In this document: piece after piece, positions 28,552 to 37,685 of the stretch
How the letters are laid out: every line of letters begins with the position of its first letter
Position numbering within the stretch: the first letter of the stretch is position 1
Source: Candidatus Aalborgicola defluviihabitans
Lineage (GTDB): Bacteria; Pseudomonadota; Gammaproteobacteria; Burkholderiales; Burkholderiaceae_C
Length of the DNA stretch: 64,000 nucleotides
NCBI GenBank assembly: GCA_016705575.1
Contig: JADIXX010000003.1
Coordinates: 966,770-1,030,769 of the forward strand
Direction: 5' to 3'
The notes under the pieces: generated by a model
The model's database searches: none
What the model was told of the DNA's origin: nothing
The model's input: only the letters and a program-made list of their open reading frames with translations
Made by a program: the position numbers and the translations under genes

Positions 28552-28700
28552 CACGGCCTGAAGTGAGTATGGCGTCGGTGCTTCTGGCTCTGGTGTAAGG
28601 CATGGCCGTTGTCAGATAATATGCGGTCGATATTTGATGGCGTGGCGTAAGAAAATATTTCTGTTTCATTAAGAGTGATACGATTGTATGGGGGCGAGTT

Positions 28701-29351
28701 TTGAAATTTTCTGACCCGGATGTGGCGCTGCAACACCAATTGCGGGGGCTGGACAATTCTGCCTACGTGCAACAACTCTATTTGCGTGTATTGGGGCGCG
28801 TGGCAGACCCCGATGGCTGGAAGTCTTACGTGGAAAAATTGGAGGCCAGTCTGCCCAGAGAGGAGGTTTACCTCGCCTTGGCCAATAGTGAAGAGGGTGT
28901 GCGATACGCCAACCGCCGTGCTGCCCTGCGGCAACAGCAGTGTGTGGTACTGACCTCAATGCCTACCGCAGTGTCGATTGCATCGACATTAGTGGTCGAG
29001 CATGTGAGTGATTTGGTGGCCTTGAATGGTGCTGCATTCGTTGCCACGGTGTACAGGGTGTTGTTGAACCGCGAAGTTGACCCCGATGGTGCACGCACCT
29101 ACCTTGGTTTGTTGCGGGCTGGTTGGTCTAAGACGCATGTTCTTACAGTATTGGCCAAGTCAGCAGAGGCGCGCAGTGTAGGGTGTGTGCTGCCAGGTTT
29201 GAAGCAAGTTACACACAACTATGCCAAGGCAGAGCGCCGGTCATGGGGTGGCTGGTATTGCCGCAATATTCTGGGCATGGAGTCTGACTTGCCCGCAGAC
29301 CGCGAGCGCCGCGCACTGTTTTTTCACATAGTCCTGAGTGACGGGGTGTGA
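28701..29351 (+). CDS. DUF4214 domain protein
   Basis: About 216 residues. The only start near the beginning of the conserved part is TTG at 28701, with GGGGGCGAG just before it; the N-terminus may have been lost to the insertion-sequence relic upstream. Two DUF4214 modules are visible: YVQQLYLRVLGRVADPDGWK near 22-41 and FVATVYRVLLNREVDPDGAR near 112-131, each followed by a helical half. The C-terminal part ends with FFHIVLSDGV. The stop overlaps the next start by 1 nt (TGATG). DUF4214 modules occur in surface and glycosylation proteins, but no precise role is known. Composition returns to the GC level of the capsule genes here. Confidence 0.7.
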   Translation: MKFSDPDVALQHQLRGLDNSAYVQQLYLRVLGRVADPDGWKSYVEKLEASLPREEVYLALANSEEGVRYANRRAALRQQQCVVLTSMPTAVSIASTLVVEHVSDLVALNGAAFVATVYRVLLNREVDPDGARTYLGLLRAGWSKTHVLTVLAKSAEARSVGCVLPGLKQVTHNYAKAERRSWGGWYCRNILGMESDLPADRERRALFFHIVLSDGV

Positions 29352-30597
29352 TGGCCTTGCACACACTGGCGGACGACCCTCAACCGGCGCCCAACCCACC
29401 CGTGCAGATTAATGTTGAGGATCTTATGGGACAGCTCAGCGATGTCGATTTGCTGCAAGCTGCCGACGCCTATTTTGCACGGCTGAATGTGGGTTCTGAG
29501 CAGTGCCGCAATCCTTTGTCTAACGTGGCGGATGCCATTCACATTACGCGCAACGTGAGTCTGTTGCTTCAAGCAGTCGATGTGTTCCCCGGTGCGGATG
29601 TACTGGACTTTGGCTGCGCAACCGGTTGGCTTAACCTTGCCCAGGCCAGTTTGGGCTGCAATGCCATGGGGTGGATATTTCCTCATCCGCACCTCGTTTG
29701 GCGCAAGCGTGGTGTGACCAACGTGGTGTGCGTCCAAGCGGCACGGTACAGCTTAAGGTTTACGATGGGCACCGCCTGCCGCTGCAAGACAGGAGTGTGG
29801 ACCGAGTGGCGTGCCTTGCTGTGTTTCACCATGTCAAAGTTCAGCTTGCCACTTTGCGTGATCTTGCCAGAGTGCTTCGCCCGTGGGGCCGTATTGCAAT
29901 GGTGGAGCCTGGCCCCCATCACTCGCAAACGGCCCAATCGCTGGCCGAGATGGCGCAGTTCAAGGTGATAGAGAACGACATCGTGATGGCAGATATCGCC
30001 GCTGCTGCGCAGCAAGGGGGGTTGATAGTGCCGCAGATATTGGTACAACTGCAAATACCTTGGGTGGTGCCATTTAACCGATACCAGCAGTGGGCGGACT
30101 CCCCCGCTTTGCCCGAGAGTGATGCTGCACGCTTGGTGGCGAAACTGCATCGCCAATTGACCGACCAACAGTGTTTCTATTTGCAGAAACCGGGTCATGC
30201 AAGCAGCGTGGATAGCCGCCGCTCCCATGCATTGGCGGCCAAGCTGCAATTGCAGTCAGCGTCACCTGCAGCGGGTGCCACGGGTTTGGCAGACTTTCGT
30301 TTTCGAATTTGCAATACAGGAGAGGCCACCTGGCTCTGCCGTGCCGGCATTCCGGGTCAGGTCAACTTGGGCTGTCAGTTGCTTGGGCCTGACGATAGCG
30401 TGGTTCAATTAGACTTTGCACGTTTCCCGCTTGAAAGTCCTTACGTGGCGCCAGGGTCTGCCGTGAAAATAGCGGTGCGCGTGAAACGCCCAGAAGTTGC
30501 AGGTGAATACTACTGGTTCGACTTAGTCGCAGAGCAAATTGCCACGTTCCAGCAGAGTGGGCATTGCCAGCCAGTGGATTGGCATCCGGGTGCATAA
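29351..30597 (+). pseudogene. Frameshifted SAM methyltransferase with C-terminal beta domain
   Basis: The N-terminal part reads to VDVFPGADVLDFGCATGWLN (motif I) and SLGCNAMG, then leaves frame. In the next frame it resumes as DISSSAPRLAQAW and goes on through VYDGHRLPLQDRSVDRVACL, FHHVKVQLATLRDLARVLRP and VEPGPHHS to a full C-terminus. ATGGGG at about 29667-29672 appears to have lost one G, since ATG GGG GTG GAT would join the two parts. The last ~120 residues (FRFRICNTGEATW, VNLGCQLLGPDDSV, DFARFPLESPYVAPG) form a beta-sandwich domain like those found on some glycan-binding or glycan-modifying proteins. Either the gene is dead or the G-run was misread. It lies between the DUF4214 gene and kpsD. 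Confidence 0.75.
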
Positions 30598-30637
30598 AGC
30601 CGCTTTGAATTTGTTGTCTCCATTTCGAACAGTAAGT

Positions 30638-31834
30638 ATGAACATCGCATTACCAATCATTACCTTTTATCCTCGCGTAGCCGTTGTGGGGTTGACCATT
30701 TTTTTTGCTGTGACCTTGGTGGGGTGTGCATCACCGCCCAACTGGATACCAACATCTGGGCCCAGTCGCACCCAGTTGGAGGACTCGGTGGCATCCCCGC
30801 CCACAAATGATATTCAAATCGTGGAGGTAAACGAAGCCGTAGCGCGCCGACTGTTGGCGGCAAAAAAGCAGCTGCAGTTCTCTGAAACGTTGGGTAATGC
30901 CGGGCAGGCACCCTATTTGGTGGGTCTGGGTGACGTTATTGAAGTTACCCTTTGGGAGGCACCGCCTGCAGCCCTGTTTGGTGGAGCAGTATTGGACCCT
31001 AGGGTAGGCCCGGCTACTACCCGCGCTACCACACTCCCTGAACAGATGGTGAGCGCGAACGGGACTATTAACGTACCGTTTGCCGGCCAAATTCAGGCGG
31101 CTGGACTCAGTTTGCAGCAGATTGAGGCGGACGTTACAAAACGACTGAAGGACAAGGCCAATCAGCCGCAAGTATTGGTGCGGACCATCCGCAACAATTC
31201 AGCCAACGTTACGGTAGTTGGCGAGGTTGCCAACAGCACTCGCATGCCGCTCACCGCCAAAGGTGAGAGGCTGCTGGACGCATTGGCCGCGGCTGGAGGG
31301 GTGCGGCAACCGGTTAATAAAATGACATTGCAGGTGTCGCGTTCGGGGCAGGTTCAAGCCATGGCACTGGATGCGATTATTCGTGACCCCAAACAAAACA
31401 TCGTGCTGCAGCCGGGTGATGTAATTACTTCGTTTTTTCAACCGCTTAGTTTTACGGTGCTGGGCGCCACTGGCAAAAACGAAGAAATCAATTTTGAAGC
31501 GCAAGGCATTTCAATTGCGCAGGCTCTGGCCCGTGCGGGTGGATTGCAGGATGTTCGTGCAGATGCCAGAGGCGTATTTTTGTTTCGGTTTGAGTCCCCT
31601 GACGTACTGGACCTTCCCGTCAAACCAGTTTTGACTCCCGAGGGCAAGGTACCGGTTGTCTATCGACTCAATTTGAAGGATCCAGCTAGCTTTTTTGTAG
31701 TGCAAAGTTTTCCAGTGCAAAACCGTGATGTGCTGTATGTGTCGAATGCGTCGGGTGCGGAGTTGCAAAAGTTTCTGAACATTCTGACATCGTCCATCTA
31801 CACCATCAGCACAGTTGTGAACAGCACGCGCTGA
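30638..31834 (+). CDS. kpsD: Outer-membrane capsule export lipoprotein KpsD/BexD/Wza-type
   Basis: About 398 residues. I start at the Met at 30638 because it gives a lipoprotein signal ending at LVGC (Cys30); the longer frame adds 33 residues without signal character. It has the polysaccharide export domain (YLVGLGDVIEVTLWEAP near 91-107), then SLBB-type repeats (NVTVVGEVANSTRMPL, AAAGGVRQPVNKM, SFTVLGATGKNEEINFEAQGISIAQALARAGGL in part) and a C-terminal amphipathic end. It forms the outer-membrane channel that receives the chain from KpsE/KpsMT. Confidence 0.9.
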   Translation: MNIALPIITFYPRVAVVGLTIFFAVTLVGCASPPNWIPTSGPSRTQLEDSVASPPTNDIQIVEVNEAVARRLLAAKKQLQFSETLGNAGQAPYLVGLGDVIEVTLWEAPPAALFGGAVLDPRVGPATTRATTLPEQMVSANGTINVPFAGQIQAAGLSLQQIEADVTKRLKDKANQPQVLVRTIRNNSANVTVVGEVANSTRMPLTAKGERLLDALAAAGGVRQPVNKMTLQVSRSGQVQAMALDAIIRDPKQNIVLQPGDVITSFFQPLSFTVLGATGKNEEINFEAQGISIAQALARAGGLQDVRADARGVFLFRFESPDVLDLPVKPVLTPEGKVPVVYRLNLKDPASFFVVQSFPVQNRDVLYVSNASGAELQKFLNILTSSIYTISTVVNSTR

Positions 31835-31851
31835 CACACCCGCATTCGCGT

Positions 31852-33015
31852 ATGGATGAGATGGCGATAGACATCACGAGGTTGCTGGTTCGCGGCCTGA
31901 AAGGGCGGCTGCCGACCGGAGTAGATCGGGTGAGTCTTGAACACGTCCGCTATTTCCGAAGCCGGGCCAGTGCCATGGTGCGATTTGCAGGCCGCTGGTT
32001 AATGTTGCCAGAAGGCGAATCCCGCCGGCTGTTCGATGAATTGCTCGATCCTGGGCAAAATTTCAAATGGACTGTGCGGTGGCTCCTCGTCAAAGTGTAT
32101 GTGCTGGGTTCGCAACCCAAGCGGGGCATGGTATTACTGAACACGGGGCACAGTGGTTTGGAACACCCCAGCTATGCCGAAAATGTTCGACGTTTTGGTT
32201 TGCGTCCAGTGTATTTTTTGCACGATTTAATCCCGCTGACACACCCGGAATATTGCCGCGATGGCGAGGCCATGAAGCATCGCCAACGGATGGCAGGCAT
32301 GCTCTCGGGTGGGTGCGGAATCATTGCCAACTCCAATGCGACACGCTTGTCTTTGGAGCATTACGCGCAAAGTACCGGTGACACGGTGCCGCTCTGTGTA
32401 GTGGCACCGTTAGCCCCTGCTTGTTTACCAGTACCAGCCAGGAACCGGCCCATGATTGAGCATTATTTCGTGGTACTTGGAACGATAGAACCACGCAAAA
32501 ACCACCTGCTATTGCTGCAAGTGTGGCGCCAGTTGATTGAAGAGTTGGGTCTGGCTGCGCCGCGCCTTGTCATTATTGGACAGAGGGGGTGGGAGTGCGA
32601 GCAGGTGGTTGATCTACTGGACCGTTGCGAAGTCCTGCGGGGCGTGGTGCTGGAAAAAAACCGATGTAGTGATGCTGAAATGGCGACGTGGCTGTTCCAT
32701 GCACAGGCGTTGCTATTTCCATCCTTCATTGAAGGCTATGGCATGCCTTTGGTGGAAGCGCTACAAATGGGTGTGCCCGTATTGGCAAGTGACTTGCCGG
32801 TTTTTCGGGAAATTGCGGGGGATATTCCCGAATACCTGCACCCGATTGATGGCGTTGGTTGGAGGCGACTGATTCTAGAGTATGCAAAGTGTGACGGTTC
32901 TGCGCGACGGGCCCAATGTGTGCGTCTGTGTGGTTTTCTGTCTCCAACCTGGGAACAGCATTTTGTTGTGGTGGAGACACTGTTGGCGCAAGTTAGTGAG
33001 CGCCATCTCCTGTGA
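31852..33015 (+). CDS. Family 4-type glycosyltransferase
   Basis: 387 residues. LGTIEPRKNHLLLLQVW near 207 and FIEGYGMPLVEALQMGVPVLASDLP (E-x7-E, quoted across two segments here) near 288 are diagnostic for GT4 enzymes of the wbdA/mtfB kind; VYFLHDLIPLTHPEYC near 122 is also typical. It starts 18 nt after kpsD and its stop overlaps the next start by 1 nt. It probably transfers one sugar of the capsule repeat. Confidence 0.88.
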   Translation: MDEMAIDITRLLVRGLKGRLPTGVDRVSLEHVRYFRSRASAMVRFAGRWLMLPEGESRRLFDELLDPGQNFKWTVRWLLVKVYVLGSQPKRGMVLLNTGHSGLEHPSYAENVRRFGLRPVYFLHDLIPLTHPEYCRDGEAMKHRQRMAGMLSGGCGIIANSNATRLSLEHYAQSTGDTVPLCVVAPLAPACLPVPARNRPMIEHYFVVLGTIEPRKNHLLLLQVWRQLIEELGLAAPRLVIIGQRGWECEQVVDLLDRCEVLRGVVLEKNRCSDAEMATWLFHAQALLFPSFIEGYGMPLVEALQMGVPVLASDLPVFREIAGDIPEYLHPIDGVGWRRLILEYAKCDGSARRAQCVRLCGFLSPTWEQHFVVVETLLAQVSERHLL

Positions 33016-34067
33016 TGCAGCATCCGATGGTTCGCTTTCCTGACATGGTGATGGACGTCGTTGTTTATGCCTTCCCTCGCTGGAAATGGTCAGTGGTTCG
33101 TCAGTGTTTTCCGAAAGCGAATGTTACTTTCGTAAAACCTGGGGCGGTCATTCCAGATGGTGTTTGGTTGCTGTTATGGGGAAAGTCAAATCTACCTCAA
33201 GGGCTTGCCTCTGATATTCGGGTGCTCCGAATGGAGGACGGATTTCTGCGTTCGGTGGGGCTCGGAGCGGAATTGGTCAGGCCGCTGTCTTGGGTAATTG
33301 ATGGGCGGGGAATGTATTACGACGCAACAACACCGTCGGACTTGGAATGCATCCTTGCGACCCACCCGTTTGATGAAGCCCTTTGCGCCAGAGCTGCCGA
33401 GTTGCGGGAGTGCATTGTTGCCTCGCGCCTGACAAAATACAACGTGGGGGGCGGCTTTTGGACCAGGCCCTCGCATGCCACGCGGGTCATACTGGTTCCG
33501 GGTCAGGTGGAGAGTGATGCTTCACTGGCGTATGGTGCACCGGGCGAACGTAGCAATATGGGCTTGCTTCGCACGGTGCGTGCAATGCATCCGCGGGCGT
33601 ATATCGTTTATAAGCCACATCCGGATGTTGTGGCGCGCTTGCGCAAACAAGGTGTCTGCGAGCAAGATGCTATTGCGTGGTGTGATGAAGTGTTGACGGA
33701 TGTTTCCATGGGAGACTTATTGTTGTTGGTCGACGAGGTTCATGTCCTGACATCACTTACCGGGTTTGAGGCCTTGCTGCAGGGCAAGCGCGTTGTATGC
33801 CATGGCCAGCCGTTCTATTCGGGATGGGGCCTCACACACGACTGCGTGCCCAACCCGCGGCGCCAGCGTCGGTTGTCGCTCGATGCTTTGGTGGCTGGTG
33901 TGCTGATTGAGTATCCGCTGTACATGAGTCGGGATGGAAAAGTGCTGATCAGCGCCGAACAGGCGTTGGACACACTTGTGCAGTGGCGTCAGAGGCGTGG
34001 AATGAAGGTGCACTGGTGGCAACGAATTACCCGGACTATCCTGCGCATATTTATAGGTGTCAGGTAA
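33015..34067 (+). CDS. KpsC-like capsule protein, single module
   Basis: About 350 residues from the ATG at 33015 (TGATG overlap). The sequence matches one module of KpsC, which in full-length form has two tandem beta-Kdo transferase modules (about 650-700 residues). Visible marks: LRMEDGFLRSVGLGAELVRP, WVIDGRGMYYDATTPSDLE, ILVPGQVESDASLAYGAPGE, AYIVYKPHPDVVARLR, HVLTSLTGFEALLQGKRVV and CHGQPFYSGWGLT. No second module is encoded nearby. It may add only one kind of Kdo linkage to the lipid, with KpsS (36.3 kb) doing another step. Confidence 0.82.
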   Translation: MQHPMVRFPDMVMDVVVYAFPRWKWSVVRQCFPKANVTFVKPGAVIPDGVWLLLWGKSNLPQGLASDIRVLRMEDGFLRSVGLGAELVRPLSWVIDGRGMYYDATTPSDLECILATHPFDEALCARAAELRECIVASRLTKYNVGGGFWTRPSHATRVILVPGQVESDASLAYGAPGERSNMGLLRTVRAMHPRAYIVYKPHPDVVARLRKQGVCEQDAIAWCDEVLTDVSMGDLLLLVDEVHVLTSLTGFEALLQGKRVVCHGQPFYSGWGLTHDCVPNPRRQRRLSLDALVAGVLIEYPLYMSRDGKVLISAEQALDTLVQWRQRRGMKVHWWQRITRTILRIFIGVR

Positions 34068-34128
34068 CGACGCTGCCCCCGTGTTCTTGCACGACAGCAG
34101 CCATGATTTGTCTTGCTCCAGAATGCTA

Positions 34129-35286
34129 TTATTTCTCGTTGCATTTAGTGATCTGCGTGGTGACTGGCTTGAATACTTGGCGATTTCTGGGCAAGTTGGG
34201 GTGGTTGAGCACTGCATATCCAAGAGACAGAAATGGACTAATGATTTTTAACGGGGACCGGATCGCAATCTTGATGGGTGTGACCTGTGCACCAAGATCC
34301 TGCTTGATTGAGTAAGTGGTCAAGCCCATTTCAACTACTTTGGCTTCCAATTGAATGGCGGTATCAATGACGGCTTGGGCTACATAAAAGTAGAGGCTGT
34401 CGTTCACGGCTTCATTCCGACCGAAATAGAGCCAACGCAGAATGGGGCCATCGTGTAGCAGCAGGGCATGGCCGATCAAAGCGTTGTCTTTAAAGAATAG
34501 CAACGCCTTCGAATGCGCGCCCATGTTGCGGGAGTAATCTCGATAAAAAGTAGGGGTCAGCACTTCGCGCTGAAATTCATCCGCTTGATCGTGGACCACC
34601 ATCCATTGTGCGCAGAGTACGTCCGCCAAATGGTCAAAATCATTCACCAATTCGTGACGTACGTGTTGATCACGGTTGCGGCGTAACTGCTTTAGCAACT
34701 TGCTGCGGTAATAGCTTTTCATGGATGCGTGATAGGCTGCAGCGCTTCTCCATTGGATGTCTAGGTAAGTGTTGGGAAGGCTGTCGACCAATTTGTAGCC
34801 AAGTTGGTTGAACTTTTTCTGCAGAATGTCTGAGCCACTTTCAAAATCACGCACGATGATGAGAAACTGTCTTTCGGTTTTTGCAGTTGCCATTAACAAC
34901 TGGTGCATGTGTTCAATGACGGCTTGTTGTGAAACGCCTGGTGCAGTAATGAAGGGGGGGCTACTGACGGTAATAGGTGTCCCCCACTCAATCATCCGAA
35001 ACTTTAAAAAGTTCGGAAAAAATCGCCTGACTTTGGCTAAAAAATTGCGCAAAGGCCGTGGAGCAAAAATGGCAATGTCGGTTGTGATGGAGTAAAAACT
35101 GGTCAGAGCAACAGGAGTGTCGTTATCATCCGTCAAGATCACGTGGCGATAGCTAAAGTCGTTCATTCCGGAGCGCTCTATCACTTCCCAGAATTCATGT
35201 GAAAAGGCCTTGGAGTTCTCTGAAAGTAGGCTATTCCAAACCGTTTTCGGGATGTGGTCAATGCGGCTGAATATTTGGGATTTCAC
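34129..35286 (-). CDS. GNAT/FemAB-like acyltransferase in capsule locus
   Basis: 385 residues from a GTG start, the only minus-strand gene of the capsule block. The C-terminal half (about 190-350) follows the Acetyltransf_6/FemAB pattern: MKSYYRSKLLKQLRRNRDQ, ALLFFKDNALIGHALLLHDG, ILRWLYFGRNEAVNDSLYFY and KVVEMGLTTYSIKQDLGA. Such proteins transfer an acyl or aminoacyl group to an amine. It is divergent from the SDR gene at 35338, with 51 bp between the start codons. Two roles are possible: N-acylation of an amino sugar, or N-acylation of the amino lipid made by the PKS and oxoamine synthase, as bacterial ceramide synthase (bCerS, a GNAT-type enzyme in Caulobacter) does. The sequence alone does not decide. 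Confidence 0.7.
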   Translation of the reverse strand: MKSQIFSRIDHIPKTVWNSLLSENSKAFSHEFWEVIERSGMNDFSYRHVILTDDNDTPVALTSFYSITTDIAIFAPRPLRNFLAKVRRFFPNFLKFRMIEWGTPITVSSPPFITAPGVSQQAVIEHMHQLLMATAKTERQFLIIVRDFESGSDILQKKFNQLGYKLVDSLPNTYLDIQWRSAAAYHASMKSYYRSKLLKQLRRNRDQHVRHELVNDFDHLADVLCAQWMVVHDQADEFQREVLTPTFYRDYSRNMGAHSKALLFFKDNALIGHALLLHDGPILRWLYFGRNEAVNDSLYFYVAQAVIDTAIQLEAKVVEMGLTTYSIKQDLGAQVTPIKIAIRSPLKIISPFLSLGYAVLNHPNLPRNRQVFKPVTTQITKCNEK

Positions 35287-35337
35287 GTTGAAAGGCGGCC
35301 TGTTGTTTCTTCAAAGACCATGGTTGGGTGACCCTCA

Positions 35338-36351
35338 ATGACTAATGGGGCGTCTGATCGCCACGCGCTGGTAACTGGCGCTACAGGTTTTGTTGGAGGG
35401 CACTTGGTCCGGCGTCTTTTGCGGGATGGTTGGACGGTTCGCTTACTGGTTCGATCACCAAGTGCACTACCGGAAGAAATATACCAGCAGTGTGAGGTAG
35501 TGCACGGTGATCTCGCATGTATGGATGCGCTGGTAGCGGCGGTTTCGGGGGTCGCTGTGATTTTTCATTGCGCCGCCAATGTGAATACATGGGATCGCTG
35601 GGATGCGTACTGTGAAGCGAATATTGCTGGGGTTCGTAATTTGCTTTATGCCATCGTTCAAAGTAACCCCCGCTTATTCCGCTTGGTCCATGTGTCCACC
35701 GTAGACGTCTATGGTTTTCATGAATCGCCTTGCAATGAATTGTCGGACGCGTCTGGCGGTGAATTCGGATACGGCCGAAGCAAACTCTTTGGTGAGGACT
35801 TGGTCAGACAATGGGGGAAGGAACACAGCATGCCCTTCACCATTGTCCGTCCGTGCAATGTGATCGGGCCAGGAAGCCAGTTCATCCAGCGAATCGGACA
35901 GAGCCTCCAATCGGGTGTAATGCTCAAAATCAATCATGGTAGTGCCAATGCAGGCTTACTCTACGTCGACAACCTGATCGACTATATGATTTGGGCAGCC
36001 AGCGCCAACAATGCCCTGGGACAGTGTTACAACGTGCGAGACCTTGGCGATACAACTTGGGCTGAGTTCCTGCTTGCCTTTCGCCGTGCAATCAATGGCA
36101 GGGGTGTTGTCATCAATCTGCCATTTGAAATGGCCATGCTGGTAGCCCGCTGTGTTGAATGGGGTTGTCGTATGGCCCGTTTTCGCGGGGAACCTTTTCT
36201 GCACCCATTATTCGTTTGTATTTTTGGCAGAACGTGCGGTCACGATGCAAGCAAAATCAGAGTCGATAGCGGATTTTCGAGTGCAGTGGGGTTTGACGCC
36301 GCGCTAAGGCGTTCTGCGCAATGGTTCATTGAGCGTCCAGCAGAGGAATGA
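35338..36351 (+). CDS. Extended SDR: NAD(P)-dependent epimerase/reductase
   Basis: 337 residues. The NAD(P) loop is VTGATGFVGGHL at 12-23; VIFHCAANVNTWDRWDAY, HVSTVDVYG and YGRSKLFGE (the catalytic Tyr-x3-Lys) complete the extended SDR pattern, and FTIVRPCNVIGPGSQF is a normal substrate-side motif. The family includes nucleotide-sugar epimerases, 3beta-HSD-like reductases and the bacterial ceramide reductase CerR. The 3beta-HSD-like tone (CAANVNTW, NVIGPG) favours a keto-reductase, which would fit reduction of a 3-keto amino lipid. It overlaps the next start by 4 nt (ATGA). Confidence 0.78.
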   Translation: MTNGASDRHALVTGATGFVGGHLVRRLLRDGWTVRLLVRSPSALPEEIYQQCEVVHGDLACMDALVAAVSGVAVIFHCAANVNTWDRWDAYCEANIAGVRNLLYAIVQSNPRLFRLVHVSTVDVYGFHESPCNELSDASGGEFGYGRSKLFGEDLVRQWGKEHSMPFTIVRPCNVIGPGSQFIQRIGQSLQSGVMLKINHGSANAGLLYVDNLIDYMIWAASANNALGQCYNVRDLGDTTWAEFLLAFRRAINGRGVVINLPFEMAMLVARCVEWGCRMARFRGEPFLHPLFVCIFGRTCGHDASKIRVDSGFSSAVGFDAALRRSAQWFIERPAEE

Positions 36352-37568
36352 TGGCGAATTTGCATTTTGTTTTTATCCAGGGAATGCCGTCACCTTTTTT
36401 TTGTCAAATAGGCGCTTTGCTTCGTGATCGCGGCTGCAGGGTTACGCGGATTAACCTGTGCGTTGGTGACTGGTTGTACTGGTCCGGAGAATGCTCACTA
36501 AGCTACCGGGGGCGTTATGCGGACTGGTCAACCTTCATCAGTGAATATTTTGATCAGAATGCAGTGACTGATTTGGTTTTGCTGGGGGAGCAGCGTCGCT
36601 ATCACAAGGAAGCGGTGGCAGTTGCGCAGACGCGTGGAATCCGCGTCACGGTCAACGATTTCGGATACCTTCGGCCCGACTGGATCACACTCGAAGAAGA
36701 TGGAATGGGCGGCAACTCACATTTTCCTCGTGATCCTGCAGACATTTTGAAGCAGAGTGCCAATATCGGGTCCGTTAATTTGGCGCAACGCTACCGAGAC
36801 AGTGCTTTCAACATGATGCGGGCGGACCTTTTGTATAACTTCAGTAATCTGCTCTTCGGGTGGCTGTATCCCCACTATCGACGGACCGACTACCGCCCTC
36901 ATACGCTGATCTATACGGTTTCCAGTGCGAAGCAGCATGCGCTGACACGGCTAAGGCGTGACAAAAATCGACGAAGAGTTGAGAGACTTATCAAGTCTGG
37001 GCAACGATATTTCATATTGCCCCTGCAGTTAGATCACGATTTCCAAATTGTTACTTACTCGCCGTTCAGTGGAATGAAAGAAGTCATTCGTCTGACCATT
37101 GATTCGTTCGCGCGGCTTTCAGAAATTGATCAGCGCTTGATTGTGAAGGTTCATCCTTGGGACACGGGTTTAGTCAATTGGTCAAAAGTCGTTCGATTGA
37201 CGGCTGATGAGTTTGGCGTGCGTGATCGAGTGGAATATATTGATGGCGGCAATCTGGACGATTTGGCGCGCCATGCGACGGGCATGGTCACGGTCAATAG
37301 TACCTCTGGGCTGCATGCGTTACAGGTGGGTTGTCCTGTCAAAGTATTGGGACAGGCTGTCTATGATGTGCCTGGTTTGACTTTTCAGGGCGCTTTGGAT
37401 GCATTTTGGCAATTGAACGAGGCACCTGATGTTGATCTGTTAATGGCGTTTATCAATCTTATGGCTGAGACAATTCAAATTAGGGGTGTATTCTTTAATG
37501 AACCCGGTTGTGCCGATGCAGCTAAGGCAGCAGCCAATAAATTGGCTCGTGGTCTGGCGTTTACATAA
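36348..37568 (+). CDS. kpsS: Capsule polysaccharide biosynthesis protein KpsS-like
   Basis: 406 residues. It opens with HFVFIQGMPSPFFCQIGALL, the usual KpsS start, and has VTDLVLLGEQRRYH, VNDFGYLRPDWITLEEDG, YFILPLQLDHDFQIVTYSPF, IVKVHPWDTGLVNW and GMVTVNSTSGLHALQVG. KpsS is the beta-Kdo transferase that adds the first Kdo to the lipid acceptor of group 2 capsules. Two Met codons are adjacent (36348 and 36351); the first overlaps the SDR stop as ATGA. It is the last gene of the capsule block, followed by a 273-bp regulatory region. Confidence 0.85.
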   Translation: MMANLHFVFIQGMPSPFFCQIGALLRDRGCRVTRINLCVGDWLYWSGECSLSYRGRYADWSTFISEYFDQNAVTDLVLLGEQRRYHKEAVAVAQTRGIRVTVNDFGYLRPDWITLEEDGMGGNSHFPRDPADILKQSANIGSVNLAQRYRDSAFNMMRADLLYNFSNLLFGWLYPHYRRTDYRPHTLIYTVSSAKQHALTRLRRDKNRRRVERLIKSGQRYFILPLQLDHDFQIVTYSPFSGMKEVIRLTIDSFARLSEIDQRLIVKVHPWDTGLVNWSKVVRLTADEFGVRDRVEYIDGGNLDDLARHATGMVTVNSTSGLHALQVGCPVKVLGQAVYDVPGLTFQGALDAFWQLNEAPDVDLLMAFINLMAETIQIRGVFFNEPGCADAAKAAANKLARGLAFT

Positions 37569-37585
37569 TCGTTTGTAGCATTTGC

Positions 37586-37614
37586 TTGCAAAAAAAACGG
37601 TGCGTAGCTAATAT
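37586..37614 (+). promoter_or_regulatory. Probable sigma-70 promoter of the riboswitch transcript
   Basis: TTGCAA (37586-37591) and TAATAT (37609-37614) are separated by 17 bp. The expected start near 37621 lies about 65 nt before the riboswitch. It is the best promoter-like pair between kpsS and the riboswitch. Confidence 0.5.
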
Positions 37615-37685
37615 TCAACTTAGCAGTTTTCCAATTTAAATCAGTGTGAACTGTTCGCAGCCAGCGAGGCGGCTTTTAGGAGCAA

